DNA of 28,854 nucleotides from an uncultured Acetatifactor sp. (GTDB lineage Bacteria > Bacillota > Clostridia > Lachnospirales > Lachnospiraceae). The notes under the pieces were generated by a model. The model was not told the origin of the DNA. It saw nothing but the letters and a program-made list of their open reading frames with translations, and did not search any database. Below, one piece after another: positions 7,810-16,026 of the stretch. Each line of letters begins with the position of its first letter. The first letter of the stretch is position 1. The position numbers and the translations under genes were made by a program. The stretch spans positions 1 to 28,854 of the forward strand of contig CAKRYI010000027.1 in NCBI GenBank assembly GCA_934426825.1, read 5' to 3'.

Positions 7810-9054
7810 ATGATGGATAAAATTTCAGGAAATATTGTGATTGGACAATCAGGTGGTCCCACCGCTGTTATTAATTCTTCGGTAGCGGGAGTATATAAAG
7901 CTGCAAAGGATATGGGAGTACAGAAGGTGTACGGAATGGTGCATGGGATTCAGGGATTTCTGGAAAAAGATTTGATTTCCCTTGAGGATTACCTTGGAAA
8001 CGGTATCAATATTGAAATGTTAAAAAGAACCCCCTCGGCTTTTTTGGGAACCTGCAGATACAAACTTCCGGAACATGAGGGAAATGAAGAGATTTACGAG
8101 CAGATTTTCCGTGTGATGGACGAGTTTGGAATTGAGGTCTTTTTCTATATCGGCGGAAATGATTCCATGGATACGGTGAAAATGTTGTCGGATTATGCGG
8201 CTGCCCACGGAAGGACACAGAAGTTCGTTGGAATACCCAAGACGGTGGACAACGATTTGCCGGTGACGGATCATTGTCCGGGGTATGGTTCCGCTGCAAA
8301 ATATATTGCGGCTTCTTTGAAGGAGGTTATCCGGGATGTGGAGTCCACCGGACTTGCCAACCCTACGGTTTTGCTTGTGGAAATCATGGGAAGAAATGCC
8401 GGATGGCTGACGGCGGCGGCAGCGCTTGCCAAAGGAGAGGACTGTTCCGGCGTGGATGCCATTTATCTGCCGGAGCGGGTGTTTGATATTGACGCTTTTG
8501 TAGAGCATATCAGAGAAGTGGCACAGACAAAAAATACGATTGTGATTGCGGTATCGGAGGGAATCAAATTAGCCGATGGCAGGTTTGTGTGTGAACTCGG
8601 CGGCGGTACGGATTCGACAGATGTATTCGGCCATAAGCAGCTCAGCGGCTGTGCCCTGACATTGGCGGGAATTGTGTCGGAGAGAACCGGCTTTAAGACC
8701 CGTTCCATCGAATTATCCACTTTACAGCGTGCTGCCAATCATATGGCTTCTCTTACGGATATTGATGAGGCAATGCAGGCAGGCTATCATGGCGTGGAGG
8801 CTGCCGCAGCGGGAGAGACCGGTGTCATGGTCGTGATGAACCGCATTTCCCAGCAGCCTTATTATTGCAGAATGGAGACATACGACATTCACAATATTGC
8901 AAACGGGGAAAAGACCGTTCCCATGGAGTGGATTACCGAGGACGGAAGAGGACTTACAAAAGAAATGATTGATTACATGCGACCGCTCATCATGGGAGAA
9001 TTGTTCCCTATTTATGTGAACGGGCTGCCGGCTCATTTAGTGAGAAAGAAGTAA
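7810..9054 (+). CDS. pfp: 6-phosphofructokinase, diphosphate (PPi)-dependent type
   Basis: The enzyme (414 aa) phosphorylates fructose 6-phosphate in glycolysis. The phosphoryl-donor loop reads GGNDS (115-119), with Asp where ATP enzymes have Gly. The catalytic loop reads PKTVDND (143-149), with Lys144 where ATP enzymes have Gly and with catalytic D147. Together these mark the PPi-dependent or atypical group. IGQSGGPTAVIN (11-22) forms the first nucleotide-fold turn and MGRNAGW (193-199) contacts the sugar phosphate. Using PPi makes the step reversible and saves ATP, common in anaerobes. Translation may start at ATG 7810 or 7813. The gene is monocistronic and converges on the CYTH gene. Donor specificity is inferred from these residues only. 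Confidence 0.92.
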   Translation: MMDKISGNIVIGQSGGPTAVINSSVAGVYKAAKDMGVQKVYGMVHGIQGFLEKDLISLEDYLGNGINIEMLKRTPSAFLGTCRYKLPEHEGNEEIYEQIFRVMDEFGIEVFFYIGGNDSMDTVKMLSDYAAAHGRTQKFVGIPKTVDNDLPVTDHCPGYGSAAKYIAASLKEVIRDVESTGLANPTVLLVEIMGRNAGWLTAAAALAKGEDCSGVDAIYLPERVFDIDAFVEHIREVAQTKNTIVIAVSEGIKLADGRFVCELGGGTDSTDVFGHKQLSGCALTLAGIVSERTGFKTRSIELSTLQRAANHMASLTDIDEAMQAGYHGVEAAAAGETGVMVVMNRISQQPYYCRMETYDIHNIANGEKTVPMEWITEDGRGLTKEMIDYMRPLIMGELFPIYVNGLPAHLVRKK

Positions 9055-9156
9055 GGTGCTTGACAGAAAAACAGCAGAAAGAGAAATGGTGTCTGCAGCA
9101 GCCGGGTATAGATATTTGCACCGACTGCTCTTTTCGTAAATGATTTTATTTTTATG

Positions 9157-9666
9157 TTATTGTTGTCCGGAAGATTTTACGGAACTCAGAGCCATATAGG
9201 AGTTATGATACTCCGGATGGTAGGTCACATCCTTATCAAACCATTCCGGCGGAACAAATGCCTCGGCGGCTTCCTTGCTGCCAAACTCTACCTCCGCCAT
9301 GGTTAACGGTGCAAAGGGCGGATCAAAGACGTCAAGCTCGATAGTCAGGGTATAGTCATCGGGAGGAGTGGGAAAACCTGCCTTAAAGCCGGGATTGTGA
9401 AGAGGAATCAGGTAGCGTTTTTTTGAAATAATGTTTCCGTCAGCCTTTTCCCTAAGATGATAGTAAGCGTCCTTATTCAGAGCGAGGTTGCTCTCTTCAC
9501 GAGCCATCATGCCCTTTCCCTTGTAGGTCATGTAATATTCGTTGTCCTGTTTTCGTACCCGGACTACCGGATCAACATTCAGATATGCCTGCTCAATATG
9601 GTGGAAGGGATAATTCTCCAAATCGGCAGGTAATTGTTTTAAAGTAAATTTGCGCTCTATTTCCAT
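9157..9666 (-). CDS. CYTH domain protein (triphosphate tunnel metalloenzyme family)
   Basis: The product (169 aa from the chosen start) opens with MEIERKF, the ExExK signature of CYTH proteins, whose glutamates and lysine line the tunnel that binds triphosphate and metal. Further charged strands, RVRKQDNEYYMTYKGKG and LTIELDVFDPPFAPLTMAEVEF, fit the eight-stranded tunnel. Bacterial members include tripolyphosphatases and class IV adenylate cyclases; the sequence does not decide which this is. The ATG at 9666 places the motif at the N-terminus as usual. An in-frame GTG at 9681 is possible, but the GGAGA abuts it directly, and the same GGAGA is about 15 bases from the ATG, so the start is not settled. 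It is transcribed divergently from the DJ-1 gene. Confidence 0.88.
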   Translation of the reverse strand: MEIERKFTLKQLPADLENYPFHHIEQAYLNVDPVVRVRKQDNEYYMTYKGKGMMAREESNLALNKDAYYHLREKADGNIISKKRYLIPLHNPGFKAGFPTPPDDYTLTIELDVFDPPFAPLTMAEVEFGSKEAAEAFVPPEWFDKDVTYHPEYHNSYMALSSVKSSGQQ

Positions 9667-9737
9667 AGCGGCTTGTAACACTCTCCATTCATTTCGTTAT
9701 TATAAAGGTGTGAATGCTCATTGCACACACTATTTAT

Positions 9738-9765
9738 ATTATAGCATATCCGGCAAGAAATCCAA
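9738..9765 (-). promoter_or_regulatory. Promoter of the CYTH gene
   Basis: On the minus strand a perfect TATAAT (9743-9738) is preceded, 16 bases away, by TTGGAT (9765-9760). The leader to the ATG is about 65 bases. The -35 lies within ten bases of the -35 of the divergent promoter at 9774-9802. Confidence 0.6.
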
Positions 9766-9773
9766 GCAATTAA

Positions 9774-9802
9774 TTGAAATATTTGGCGGGAGTGTGTATA
9801 CT
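9774..9802 (+). promoter_or_regulatory. Promoter of the DJ-1/gmd/fcl operon
   Basis: TTGAAA (9774-9779) and TATACT (9797-9802) are spaced by 17 bases. The expected start near 9809 gives a leader of about 50 bases to the ATG at 9860. Confidence 0.75.
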
Positions 9803-9859
9803 GAATAGTGACAATATGCGGATTGTGTATCGAAAGAGGAACAGAAAGGCGGACTTGGA

Positions 9860-10408
9860 ATGAAACGGATTGCAGTTTTTTTTGCAGAAGGATATGAAGA
9901 GATAGAGGCTTTGACGGTAGTTGACATTTGCCGGAGGAGCGGACTGGCTGTGGATATGGTTTCCGTATCCGGGGACAGACAGGTCAGAGGCAGTCACGGT
10001 ATTTTGGTAGAAATGGATAAACTTTTTGCAGAGGCGGACTTTGCAGAGTATGATATGCTGGTACTTCCTGGGGGAATGCCGGGAACGAAGAATTTGGAGG
10101 CATATGAACCGCTGATGGCGCAGGTGGACGCTTTTAACCGGGACGGCAAATATGTGGCGGCAATCTGTGCAGCGCCCAGTGTGTTAGGGCACAGAGGAAT
10201 TCTTAAGGGAAAACGCGCCTGCTGTTTTCCGGGATTCGAGTGTCATTTGGAGGGAGCGCAGGTTACGGCGTCTATGGTAGAAATTGCAGGAAATGTCATT
10301 ACTTCCCGCGGAATGGGAACGGCAATTCCTTTTGCGCTTGCTATTGTGAGTGTGTTCTGCGGAGAAGACAAGGCGGCAGAATTGGCGAAAACTATCGTAT
10401 ATAAATAA
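9860..10408 (+). CDS. DJ-1/PfpI family protein
   Basis: This 182-aa protein belongs to the DJ-1/ThiJ/PfpI superfamily. The nucleophile is C103 in AAICAAPSVLG, at the usual nucleophile elbow, and the conserved acidic partner is E16 in EGYEEIEALT. The LVLPGGMPGTKNL stretch (67-79) forms the conserved Gly-rich loop and the length is typical of the DJ-1/YajL branch. Members have been reported as chaperones, glyoxalases or deglycases, and the sequence does not separate these. The gene leads an apparent operon: gmd begins 20 bases after its stop. Linkage to GDP-fucose synthesis may be only transcriptional. Confidence 0.88.
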   Translation: MKRIAVFFAEGYEEIEALTVVDICRRSGLAVDMVSVSGDRQVRGSHGILVEMDKLFAEADFAEYDMLVLPGGMPGTKNLEAYEPLMAQVDAFNRDGKYVAAICAAPSVLGHRGILKGKRACCFPGFECHLEGAQVTASMVEIAGNVITSRGMGTAIPFALAIVSVFCGEDKAAELAKTIVYK

Positions 10409-10428
10409 ATTGCAGGGAGAAGCAGAAT

Positions 10429-11478
10429 ATGAAAAAAGCGTTAATTACGGGGATTACCGGGCAGGACGGTTCTTATCTTGCAGAGTTTTTACTGGAGAAG
10501 GGGTATGAGGTACACGGTCTGATTCGCCGTTCCTCTGTCAGCAATACCGAGAGAATCAACCATTTGATTCAGGAAAACAAAATTACACTGCATGGTGGGG
10601 ATTTGTCCGATACCTCCAGCATTGTCCGTGTGGTGGGGGAAGTGAAGCCGGATGAAATTTATAATCTGGCGGCGCAGAGTCATGTGCAGGTGAGTTTTGA
10701 GGCACCGGAGTATGCCGGAGACGTGGACGCGCTGGGAGTTCTGCGTATTTTGGAGGCGGTACGGGTTCTGGGAATGAGCAAGACCTGCCGGATTTATCAG
10801 GCATCCACCTCGGAGCTGTACGGCAAGGTGGAGGAGGTTCCCCAGAAGGAGACAACCCCTTTTCATCCCTACAGCCCTTACGCGGTGGCAAAGCAGTACG
10901 GCTACTGGATAGTAAAAGAGTACAGGGAAGCCTATGACATGTTTGCCGTAAACGGAATTTTGTTTAATCATGAATCCGAGAGACGCGGTGAAAATTTTGT
11001 TACGAGGAAAATTACGCTGGCAGCCGGAAGGATTGCCTGCGGTTTGCAGGAAAAGCTGTACCTTGGCAATTTAAGTGCATTGCGTGACTGGGGATATGCC
11101 AAGGACTATGTGGAGTGTATGTGGCTTATGCTGCAGGCGGACAAGCCGGAGGATTTTGTCATTGCCACAGGCGTGCAGCACAGTGTCAGAGAGTTTACAA
11201 CGCTGGCATTCCATTATGTGGGAATCGAACTGGAATGGCAGGGCGAGGGCGCTGAAGAGAAAGGAATTGACAAGAAAACCGGAAAGGTACTGGTGGAGGT
11301 CAGCAAAGAATTTTACCGGCCTACGGATGTTGTGAACCTGTGGGGAGACCCTGCAAAGGCGAAAACGATGCTTGGCTGGAATCCCCAGAAAACCAGCTAT
11401 GAGGAATTGTGCAGGCTGATGGCGGAGCATGATCTGGAACTGGCTAAGCTGGAGGCTTCCATAGAAAAGCAAAAATAA
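10429..11478 (+). CDS. gmd: GDP-mannose 4,6-dehydratase
   Basis: This cytosolic enzyme converts GDP-D-mannose to GDP-4-keto-6-deoxy-D-mannose. It is an extended short-chain dehydrogenase with the NADP-binding GITGQDGS at 8-15, catalytic STSE at 126-129 and the YAVAK pair Y151/K155. RRSS at 33-36 is the usual NADP phosphate-binding region, and NHESERRGENFVTRKI at 189 onward is diagnostic of Gmd. The length (349 aa) is normal. GGGAGAAG lies ahead of the ATG. The next gene encodes the second enzyme of the pathway. No mannose-1-phosphate guanylyltransferase or glycosyltransferase lies nearby, so substrate supply and use are encoded elsewhere. Confidence 0.96.
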   Translation: MKKALITGITGQDGSYLAEFLLEKGYEVHGLIRRSSVSNTERINHLIQENKITLHGGDLSDTSSIVRVVGEVKPDEIYNLAAQSHVQVSFEAPEYAGDVDALGVLRILEAVRVLGMSKTCRIYQASTSELYGKVEEVPQKETTPFHPYSPYAVAKQYGYWIVKEYREAYDMFAVNGILFNHESERRGENFVTRKITLAAGRIACGLQEKLYLGNLSALRDWGYAKDYVECMWLMLQADKPEDFVIATGVQHSVREFTTLAFHYVGIELEWQGEGAEEKGIDKKTGKVLVEVSKEFYRPTDVVNLWGDPAKAKTMLGWNPQKTSYEELCRLMAEHDLELAKLEASIEKQK

Positions 11479-11507
11479 GGACAACGAAAAATCAGAGGTA
11501 GAATACG

Positions 11508-12452
11508 ATGATGGAAAAAGATGCAAAAATATATGTGGCAGGTCACAATGGAATGGTGGGAAGTGCGATTTGCCGTGCGCTTGAAAAAAACGGGTATCAC
11601 AATCTTGTGGCGAGAAGCCATAAGGAGTTAAATCTGTGCAGACAGGATGCGGTAGAAAAGTTTTTCGCAGAGGAGAAGCCGGATTATGTATTTCTGGCGG
11701 CAGCCAAGGTGGGTGGAATTCTGGCAAATGATGAGGCACCTGCGGATTTCATGTACGATAACATGATACTGGAAATGAATGTGATTCATTCTGCATGGCA
11801 GAACGGCTGCAAGAAGTTACTGTTTTTGGGAAGCAGCTGCATCTATCCCCGCATGGCGCCGCAGCCTATGAAGGAGAACTGTCTGCTCACCTCTGAACTG
11901 GAAAAAACCAACGAGGCGTATGCTCTTGCAAAGATTTCCGGACTGAAATACTGTGAATTTTTAAATCGTCAGTACAAAACGGATTATATCAGCGTAATGC
12001 CAACCAATTTGTACGGCCCTAACGATAATTATCATCCCACACACAGCCATGTGCTCCCGGCTCTGATTCGCCGTTTTCATGAGGCAAAGGTATCCGGGGC
12101 AAAGGAAGTGGTCTGCTGGGGAACCGGTTCTCCGCTCAGGGAGTTTTTGTATGTGGACGATTTGGCGGATGCCTGCGTCTATCTGATGAATACTTACAGC
12201 GGAAACGAGACGGTGAATCTGGGCACCGGAAAGGAAATTACCATTAAAGAGCTTACCAAACTGGTAGCAAAGGTGATTGGTTATACCGGAGAGATTAAAT
12301 GGGATACTACCAAACCGGATGGCACACCCAGAAAGCTGCTGGATGTCAGCAAGCTGGAAAAACTGGGTTATCATTATACCACGGAACTTGAGGACGGAAT
12401 CCGTCTGGCGTATGAGGACTTCTTGAATAACCCCATGCGCGCGGAGCGGTAA
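11508..12452 (+). CDS. fcl: GDP-L-fucose synthase
   Basis: The enzyme performs the epimerase and NADPH-dependent reductase steps from GDP-4-keto-6-deoxymannose to GDP-L-fucose. The 314-aa sequence has the AGHNGMVGS cofactor loop at 11-19, the AAAKVGGI segment, LGSSCIYP at 107-114 and the catalytic Y138/K142 in NEAYALAK. PTNLYGPNDNYHP and RREFLYVDDLAD-like segments follow as in WcaG enzymes. Translation can start at ATG 11508 or 11511. The gene follows gmd by 29 bases, so both are probably co-transcribed. GDP-fucose would feed surface glycans, but no fucosyltransferase is present here. Confidence 0.96.
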   Translation: MMEKDAKIYVAGHNGMVGSAICRALEKNGYHNLVARSHKELNLCRQDAVEKFFAEEKPDYVFLAAAKVGGILANDEAPADFMYDNMILEMNVIHSAWQNGCKKLLFLGSSCIYPRMAPQPMKENCLLTSELEKTNEAYALAKISGLKYCEFLNRQYKTDYISVMPTNLYGPNDNYHPTHSHVLPALIRRFHEAKVSGAKEVVCWGTGSPLREFLYVDDLADACVYLMNTYSGNETVNLGTGKEITIKELTKLVAKVIGYTGEIKWDTTKPDGTPRKLLDVSKLEKLGYHYTTELEDGIRLAYEDFLNNPMRAER

Positions 12453-12532
12453 AAAAACTGAACTATGGAAAAACAGCAGCTATATAAAAGCGGCGAGTTC
12501 AGAAAAAGGCAGCGGGAAAGTTGGGAGTCGAA

Positions 12533-13807
12533 ATGAAAGAATATCAAAAATGTGCAAAGGAAATGCTTGCATTTATCGAAAAGAGTCCGACCTGTTTTCA
12601 TGCCATAGCAAATCTGCGGGAAATGTTTGAGGAAGAGGGATTTACGCACCTTGCGGAAACGGACAAATGGCAGCTTGAGGCGGGGCAGGGATATTATGTG
12701 GTGCGCAACGACTCTTCCGTGATTGCTTTTCGGATGCCGGAGGAACAGAAGGTAAAAGGGTTCCATATGGTGGCGTCCCACAGCGATTCCCCTTCTTTTA
12801 AAATCAAAGAAATGCCGGAAATTTCAGTGGAAAATCAGTATGTGAAGCTGAATACGGAGAAATATGGCGGAATGATTCTTTCCACATGGCTGGACCGCCC
12901 GTTGTCCGTGGCAGGTCGTCTTGCGGTTTGCGGAGGCGGAGTGAGACTGGTAAATGTGGATAAGGATTTGCTGGTTATCCCCAATGTGGCAATCCATATG
13001 AACCGGGACATGAATAAAGGTGTGGAGTACAACCCACAGACAGATATGCTGCCTTTGTTTGCAGACGGAACATGCGAAAAGGGAGACTTTGTAAAGACAG
13101 TGGCGAAGGCTGCCGGCGTCAAGGCAAAGGATGTGCTGGGATATGATTTGTTTGTCTATGCCCGTGAACAGGGCAGAATTTTAGGAAAGAACGGAGAATT
13201 TGTACTTTCTCCGAGGCTGGATGATTTGCAATGTGTCTTTTCTTCCGCAAAGGCGTTTGCGGAAAGTACACCGAAGGAATATATCAATGTATGTGCGGTG
13301 TTTGACAATGAGGAAGTAGGCAGCGGCACCAGACAGGGAGCGGATTCCACTTTCTTGGAAGATACGCTGCTTCGCATCGGAGAAAGTCTTTCCTGGAGTC
13401 AGGTTGATTTCAGACGCATGGTGGCGGGAAGTTTCCTGATTTCGGCAGACAACGCGCATGCGGTACATCCCAATCATCCGGAAAAAGCGGATCCTACAAA
13501 TCGCCCCTATTTAAACGGCGGTATCGTCATAAAATACCACGGCAGTCAGAAGTACACCACGGATGCCGTGTCGGCGGCGAAGATGAAGGAACTGTGTGAA
13601 ACGGCGGGAGTGCCGTTTCAGACATATGCCAATCGTTCCGACATTGCGGGGGGAAGCACTTTAGGCAATATTTCCACAGCCCATGTATCGGTATCTTCCG
13701 TGGATATTGGATTGCCGCAGCTTGCCATGCACTCGGCGGTGGAAACAGCGGGTATAAAGGACACGGAGTATGCCATAAAGGCGCTTGGGATTTTTTATGG
13801 CGAATGA
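12533..13807 (+). CDS. M18 family metallo-aminopeptidase
   Basis: The 424-aa protein is an M18 aminopeptidase, a dinuclear zinc enzyme that removes N-terminal residues, often acidic ones. Expected metal and catalytic residues are visible: H83 and D85 in SHSDSP, D230 in RLDDLQ, E260/E261 in DNEEVGS, D306 in SADNAHA and H400 in LAMHSAVE. VHPNHPEK (311-318) and AGGSTLGNI are also family hallmarks. I chose ATG 12533, which has GGGAG five bases ahead, over a TTG at 12521. It lies 80 bases after fcl on the same strand and may be read through, but functional linkage is not evident. A strong terminator follows. Confidence 0.94.
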   Translation: MKEYQKCAKEMLAFIEKSPTCFHAIANLREMFEEEGFTHLAETDKWQLEAGQGYYVVRNDSSVIAFRMPEEQKVKGFHMVASHSDSPSFKIKEMPEISVENQYVKLNTEKYGGMILSTWLDRPLSVAGRLAVCGGGVRLVNVDKDLLVIPNVAIHMNRDMNKGVEYNPQTDMLPLFADGTCEKGDFVKTVAKAAGVKAKDVLGYDLFVYAREQGRILGKNGEFVLSPRLDDLQCVFSSAKAFAESTPKEYINVCAVFDNEEVGSGTRQGADSTFLEDTLLRIGESLSWSQVDFRRMVAGSFLISADNAHAVHPNHPEKADPTNRPYLNGGIVIKYHGSQKYTTDAVSAAKMKELCETAGVPFQTYANRSDIAGGSTLGNISTAHVSVSSVDIGLPQLAMHSAVETAGIKDTEYAIKALGIFYGE

Positions 13808-13830
13808 TAACACAATCGAATATATAGAGG

Positions 13831-13871
13831 AAAAGGGCAATATATTAGTGCAAAATATACTGCCCTTTTTT
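13831..13871 (+). terminator. Intrinsic terminator after the M18 aminopeptidase gene
   Basis: GGGCA (13835-13839) and TATATT (13841-13846) pair with AATATA (13854-13859) and TGCCC (13861-13865), with one A-C mismatch and a 7-base loop. Four A precede and six T follow, so the stem can be extended. It closes the DJ-1 to aminopeptidase operon. Confidence 0.85.
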
Positions 13872-13964
13872 GTGTGCAAAAATGTGGAAATCGAAAAGGC
13901 AAAATGGAAAAAACAGAATCACAGGCATAAAAAGCTGTAACACCGGGCAGGGAATGGGAACGAA

Positions 13965-15734
13965 ATGAATCAAAAGTTAGAGGATTTGCTGAATCTGGCA
14001 CTGGAGACGCCGGAGGCGGTCAGAAGGCAGACGGATACGCTGAATGTGGGATTTGATGAGGAGAGCCGCAGCTGGGAACTGATTGTCAAGTATCACGGAA
14101 CCTTGGAACGCTTAGCGGTACTGAATATCAAAGTGGAGTATTTGATAGCCGGATATGCGATTCTGACAGTGCCGGAGGGACTGGTGGAACAGGTGGCAGA
14201 GCTGGAAGAAATCGAGTATGTGGAGAAACCCAAACGCTATTTTTATTCGGCTGTTGCGCCCACAGACAGTGCCTGCTTTCCCTTAGTGACCATGCGGGAG
14301 CCGTTTCTCAACGGGAAAGGGACTCTGATTGCGGTGCTGGACAGTGGAATCGCCTATCAGAGAATGGATTTCAGAAAGGAAAACGGGGAAACGAGAATCC
14401 GTTTTTTGTGGGACCAGACGCTTAGCAGTGCAGGGGAAAATTTTCATTCGCCGGAGGGATTTACCATGGGAGCGGAGTTTTCGGAGGAGGAGATTAACCG
14501 TGCCCTTTTTGCATCCACGGAGAAGGAAAGGTTTGCGCTCTTGCCCAGCACGGACGTGTCGGGACATGGAACGGCGGTGGCGGGCATTGCGGCAGGGTAT
14601 GACCGCAGCGGTTACATCGGAGTGGCAGCAGGGGCGGATTTGCTTGTGGTGAAGCTGGGTGTTCCGGGAGAACTGGGTTTCCCGCGGACAACGGAAATCA
14701 TGCGAGGCGTGACGTATGCTGCCAACAAAGCCATTGATTTGGGAATGCCGCTAGTGATTAATCTGAGTTTCGGAAACAGTTACGGCTCCCATGACGGCAG
14801 TTCTTTGCTGGAGCGGTTCTTAGACAATGCGGCGGAAATCGGCAGAACCGTTATCTGTGTGGGAAGCGGAAACGAGGGCAGTTCCGGGGGACATTTTGCG
14901 GGAAATGTGGCAACGGCAAGAACGGTGGAACTATCGGTGGCGGAATATGAAAGAACGCTGAATCTGCAATTTTGGAAAAATTACAATGACGAATACCGTA
15001 TTTTCCTGCGTGCTCCATCCGGGCAGCAGGCGGAAGTGACCGTACCGGTGGGAGGCGGAAAATATACACTGCGGCTGGAGCAGACGGAGGTGCTTGTGTA
15101 TCTTGGGGAGCCGACGCCTTATTCAGTGGCGCAGGAAATTTATCTGGACATGATACCGGTGGGGAGAACTTATATCGACAGCGGTGTGTGGAGCCTTCTG
15201 ATTGAACCGGTGACGGTGGTGACGGGACAGTATTACCTATATCTGCCGGCAGCGGCGGGCAGAAACAGCAGAACAATGTTTTACCGTCCCACGCCGCAGG
15301 TCAGCCTAACTATACCCGGTACGGCGTCTAAAGTGATTACTGTTGGTGCATATGATTATACTTATGATACTTATGCGGAATTTTCGGGAAGGGGATATGT
15401 GAACGCGGACAGAACCATAGGTGTGGTGACGGCGGGACTGGTAAAGCCGGATTTGGTGGCGCCCGGTGTGGAGATTCTGGCGCCGGATGTGTACGGAGGG
15501 TATGCCGGGTTTACCGGAACCTCCTTTGCCACGCCCATTGTGGCAGGCAGTGCGGCGCTTTTGATGGAGTGGGGAATTGTCCGCAGAAACGATATTTTTT
15601 TGTATGGGGAGAAGGTGAAGGCGTACCTCCGCGCCGGTGCGAGACCGTTACGCGGGGAAACACAGTACCCCAACGAGAGAGTAGGGTACGGAAAACTGTG
15701 CGTGGCGGACAGTATCCCCGGCACTCGTTCATGA
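13965..15734 (+). CDS. S8 subtilisin-like serine protease, Csp-like
   Basis: This 589-aa protease has an intact catalytic triad: D126 in IAVLDSGI, H201 in SGHGTAVAG and S520 in GTSFATPIVAG, plus oxyanion Asn303 in GSGNEG. Residues 1 to about 95 look like an inhibitor_I9-type propeptide. A beta-rich insertion at about 315-445 lies between the oxyanion and serine motifs, where clostridial Csp spore-germination proteases carry a jelly-roll domain. There is no signal peptide, which also fits Csp-type or intracellular subtilases. Csp proteins activate a cortex hydrolase during germination, but Lachnospiraceae carry many such paralogues and nothing nearby is sporulation-specific. No SD of normal strength is obvious; GGGAATGGGAACGAA precedes the ATG. 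Confidence 0.9.
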   Translation: MNQKLEDLLNLALETPEAVRRQTDTLNVGFDEESRSWELIVKYHGTLERLAVLNIKVEYLIAGYAILTVPEGLVEQVAELEEIEYVEKPKRYFYSAVAPTDSACFPLVTMREPFLNGKGTLIAVLDSGIAYQRMDFRKENGETRIRFLWDQTLSSAGENFHSPEGFTMGAEFSEEEINRALFASTEKERFALLPSTDVSGHGTAVAGIAAGYDRSGYIGVAAGADLLVVKLGVPGELGFPRTTEIMRGVTYAANKAIDLGMPLVINLSFGNSYGSHDGSSLLERFLDNAAEIGRTVICVGSGNEGSSGGHFAGNVATARTVELSVAEYERTLNLQFWKNYNDEYRIFLRAPSGQQAEVTVPVGGGKYTLRLEQTEVLVYLGEPTPYSVAQEIYLDMIPVGRTYIDSGVWSLLIEPVTVVTGQYYLYLPAAAGRNSRTMFYRPTPQVSLTIPGTASKVITVGAYDYTYDTYAEFSGRGYVNADRTIGVVTAGLVKPDLVAPGVEILAPDVYGGYAGFTGTSFATPIVAGSAALLMEWGIVRRNDIFLYGEKVKAYLRAGARPLRGETQYPNERVGYGKLCVADSIPGTRS

Positions 15735-15838
15735 GTTAAATTATCCGAGGGATGATTTAGGGCGGCGTGAATCAGGTTTTTTTCGTTATCTCATAGGATT
15801 CCATGGGGATGTCAAGCAGTTTCGTAATTTTGCCGATA
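15735..15838 (+). other. Intergenic stretch after the protease gene
   Basis: No gene is seen. A weak dyad, TGATT at 15752-15756 with AATCA at 15769-15773, precedes seven T (15776-15782) and could act as a weak terminator for the protease gene. The stem is short and AT-rich, so I do not list it separately. The rest leads into the operator and promoter of the LytTR regulator. Confidence 0.35.
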
Positions 15839-15875
15839 ACCTTCCGCTGTTTTAGCGGTGACCTTCAGCGGTTTT
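15839..15875 (+). promoter_or_regulatory. Direct-repeat operator upstream of the LytTR regulator promoter
   Basis: ACCTTCCGCTGTTTT (15839-15853) and ACCTTCAGCGGTTTT (15861-15875) match at 13 of 15 positions and start 22 bases apart, about two helical turns. The second copy ends five bases before the -35 at 15881. LytTR regulators bind paired direct repeats with this spacing beside weak -35 elements, so autoregulation is likely. The first copy also forms part of a dyad, CCGCT-GTTTT-AGCGG. Confidence 0.6.
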
Positions 15876-15880
15876 GTGTC

Positions 15881-15909
15881 TTGCACCATGGGCGGCTCTC
15901 CTGTATAAT
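15881..15909 (+). promoter_or_regulatory. Promoter of the LytTR two-component operon
   Basis: TTGCAC (15881-15886) and a perfect TATAAT (15904-15909) are separated by 17 bases. The start near 15916 gives a leader of roughly 110 bases before the ATG at 16027. Confidence 0.75.
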
Positions 15910-16026
15910 GTAAGAGATAAAATCATAAATAAACTGCATCGTACATCGGTGTATGAAGGATAATGGCTGTAGAAAATTGTAGTAGAAATATCTCCCTTGC
16001 AAAGAAGGGAAAAAGAGTGGTTTATC

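Noticed and set aside
9055..9156. Terminator between the convergent phosphofructokinase and CYTH genes
   Set aside because: AAAGAG and GGTG segments can pair with CACC and CTCTTT far apart, but the loop is long and the stems are interrupted, so I could not support a terminator.
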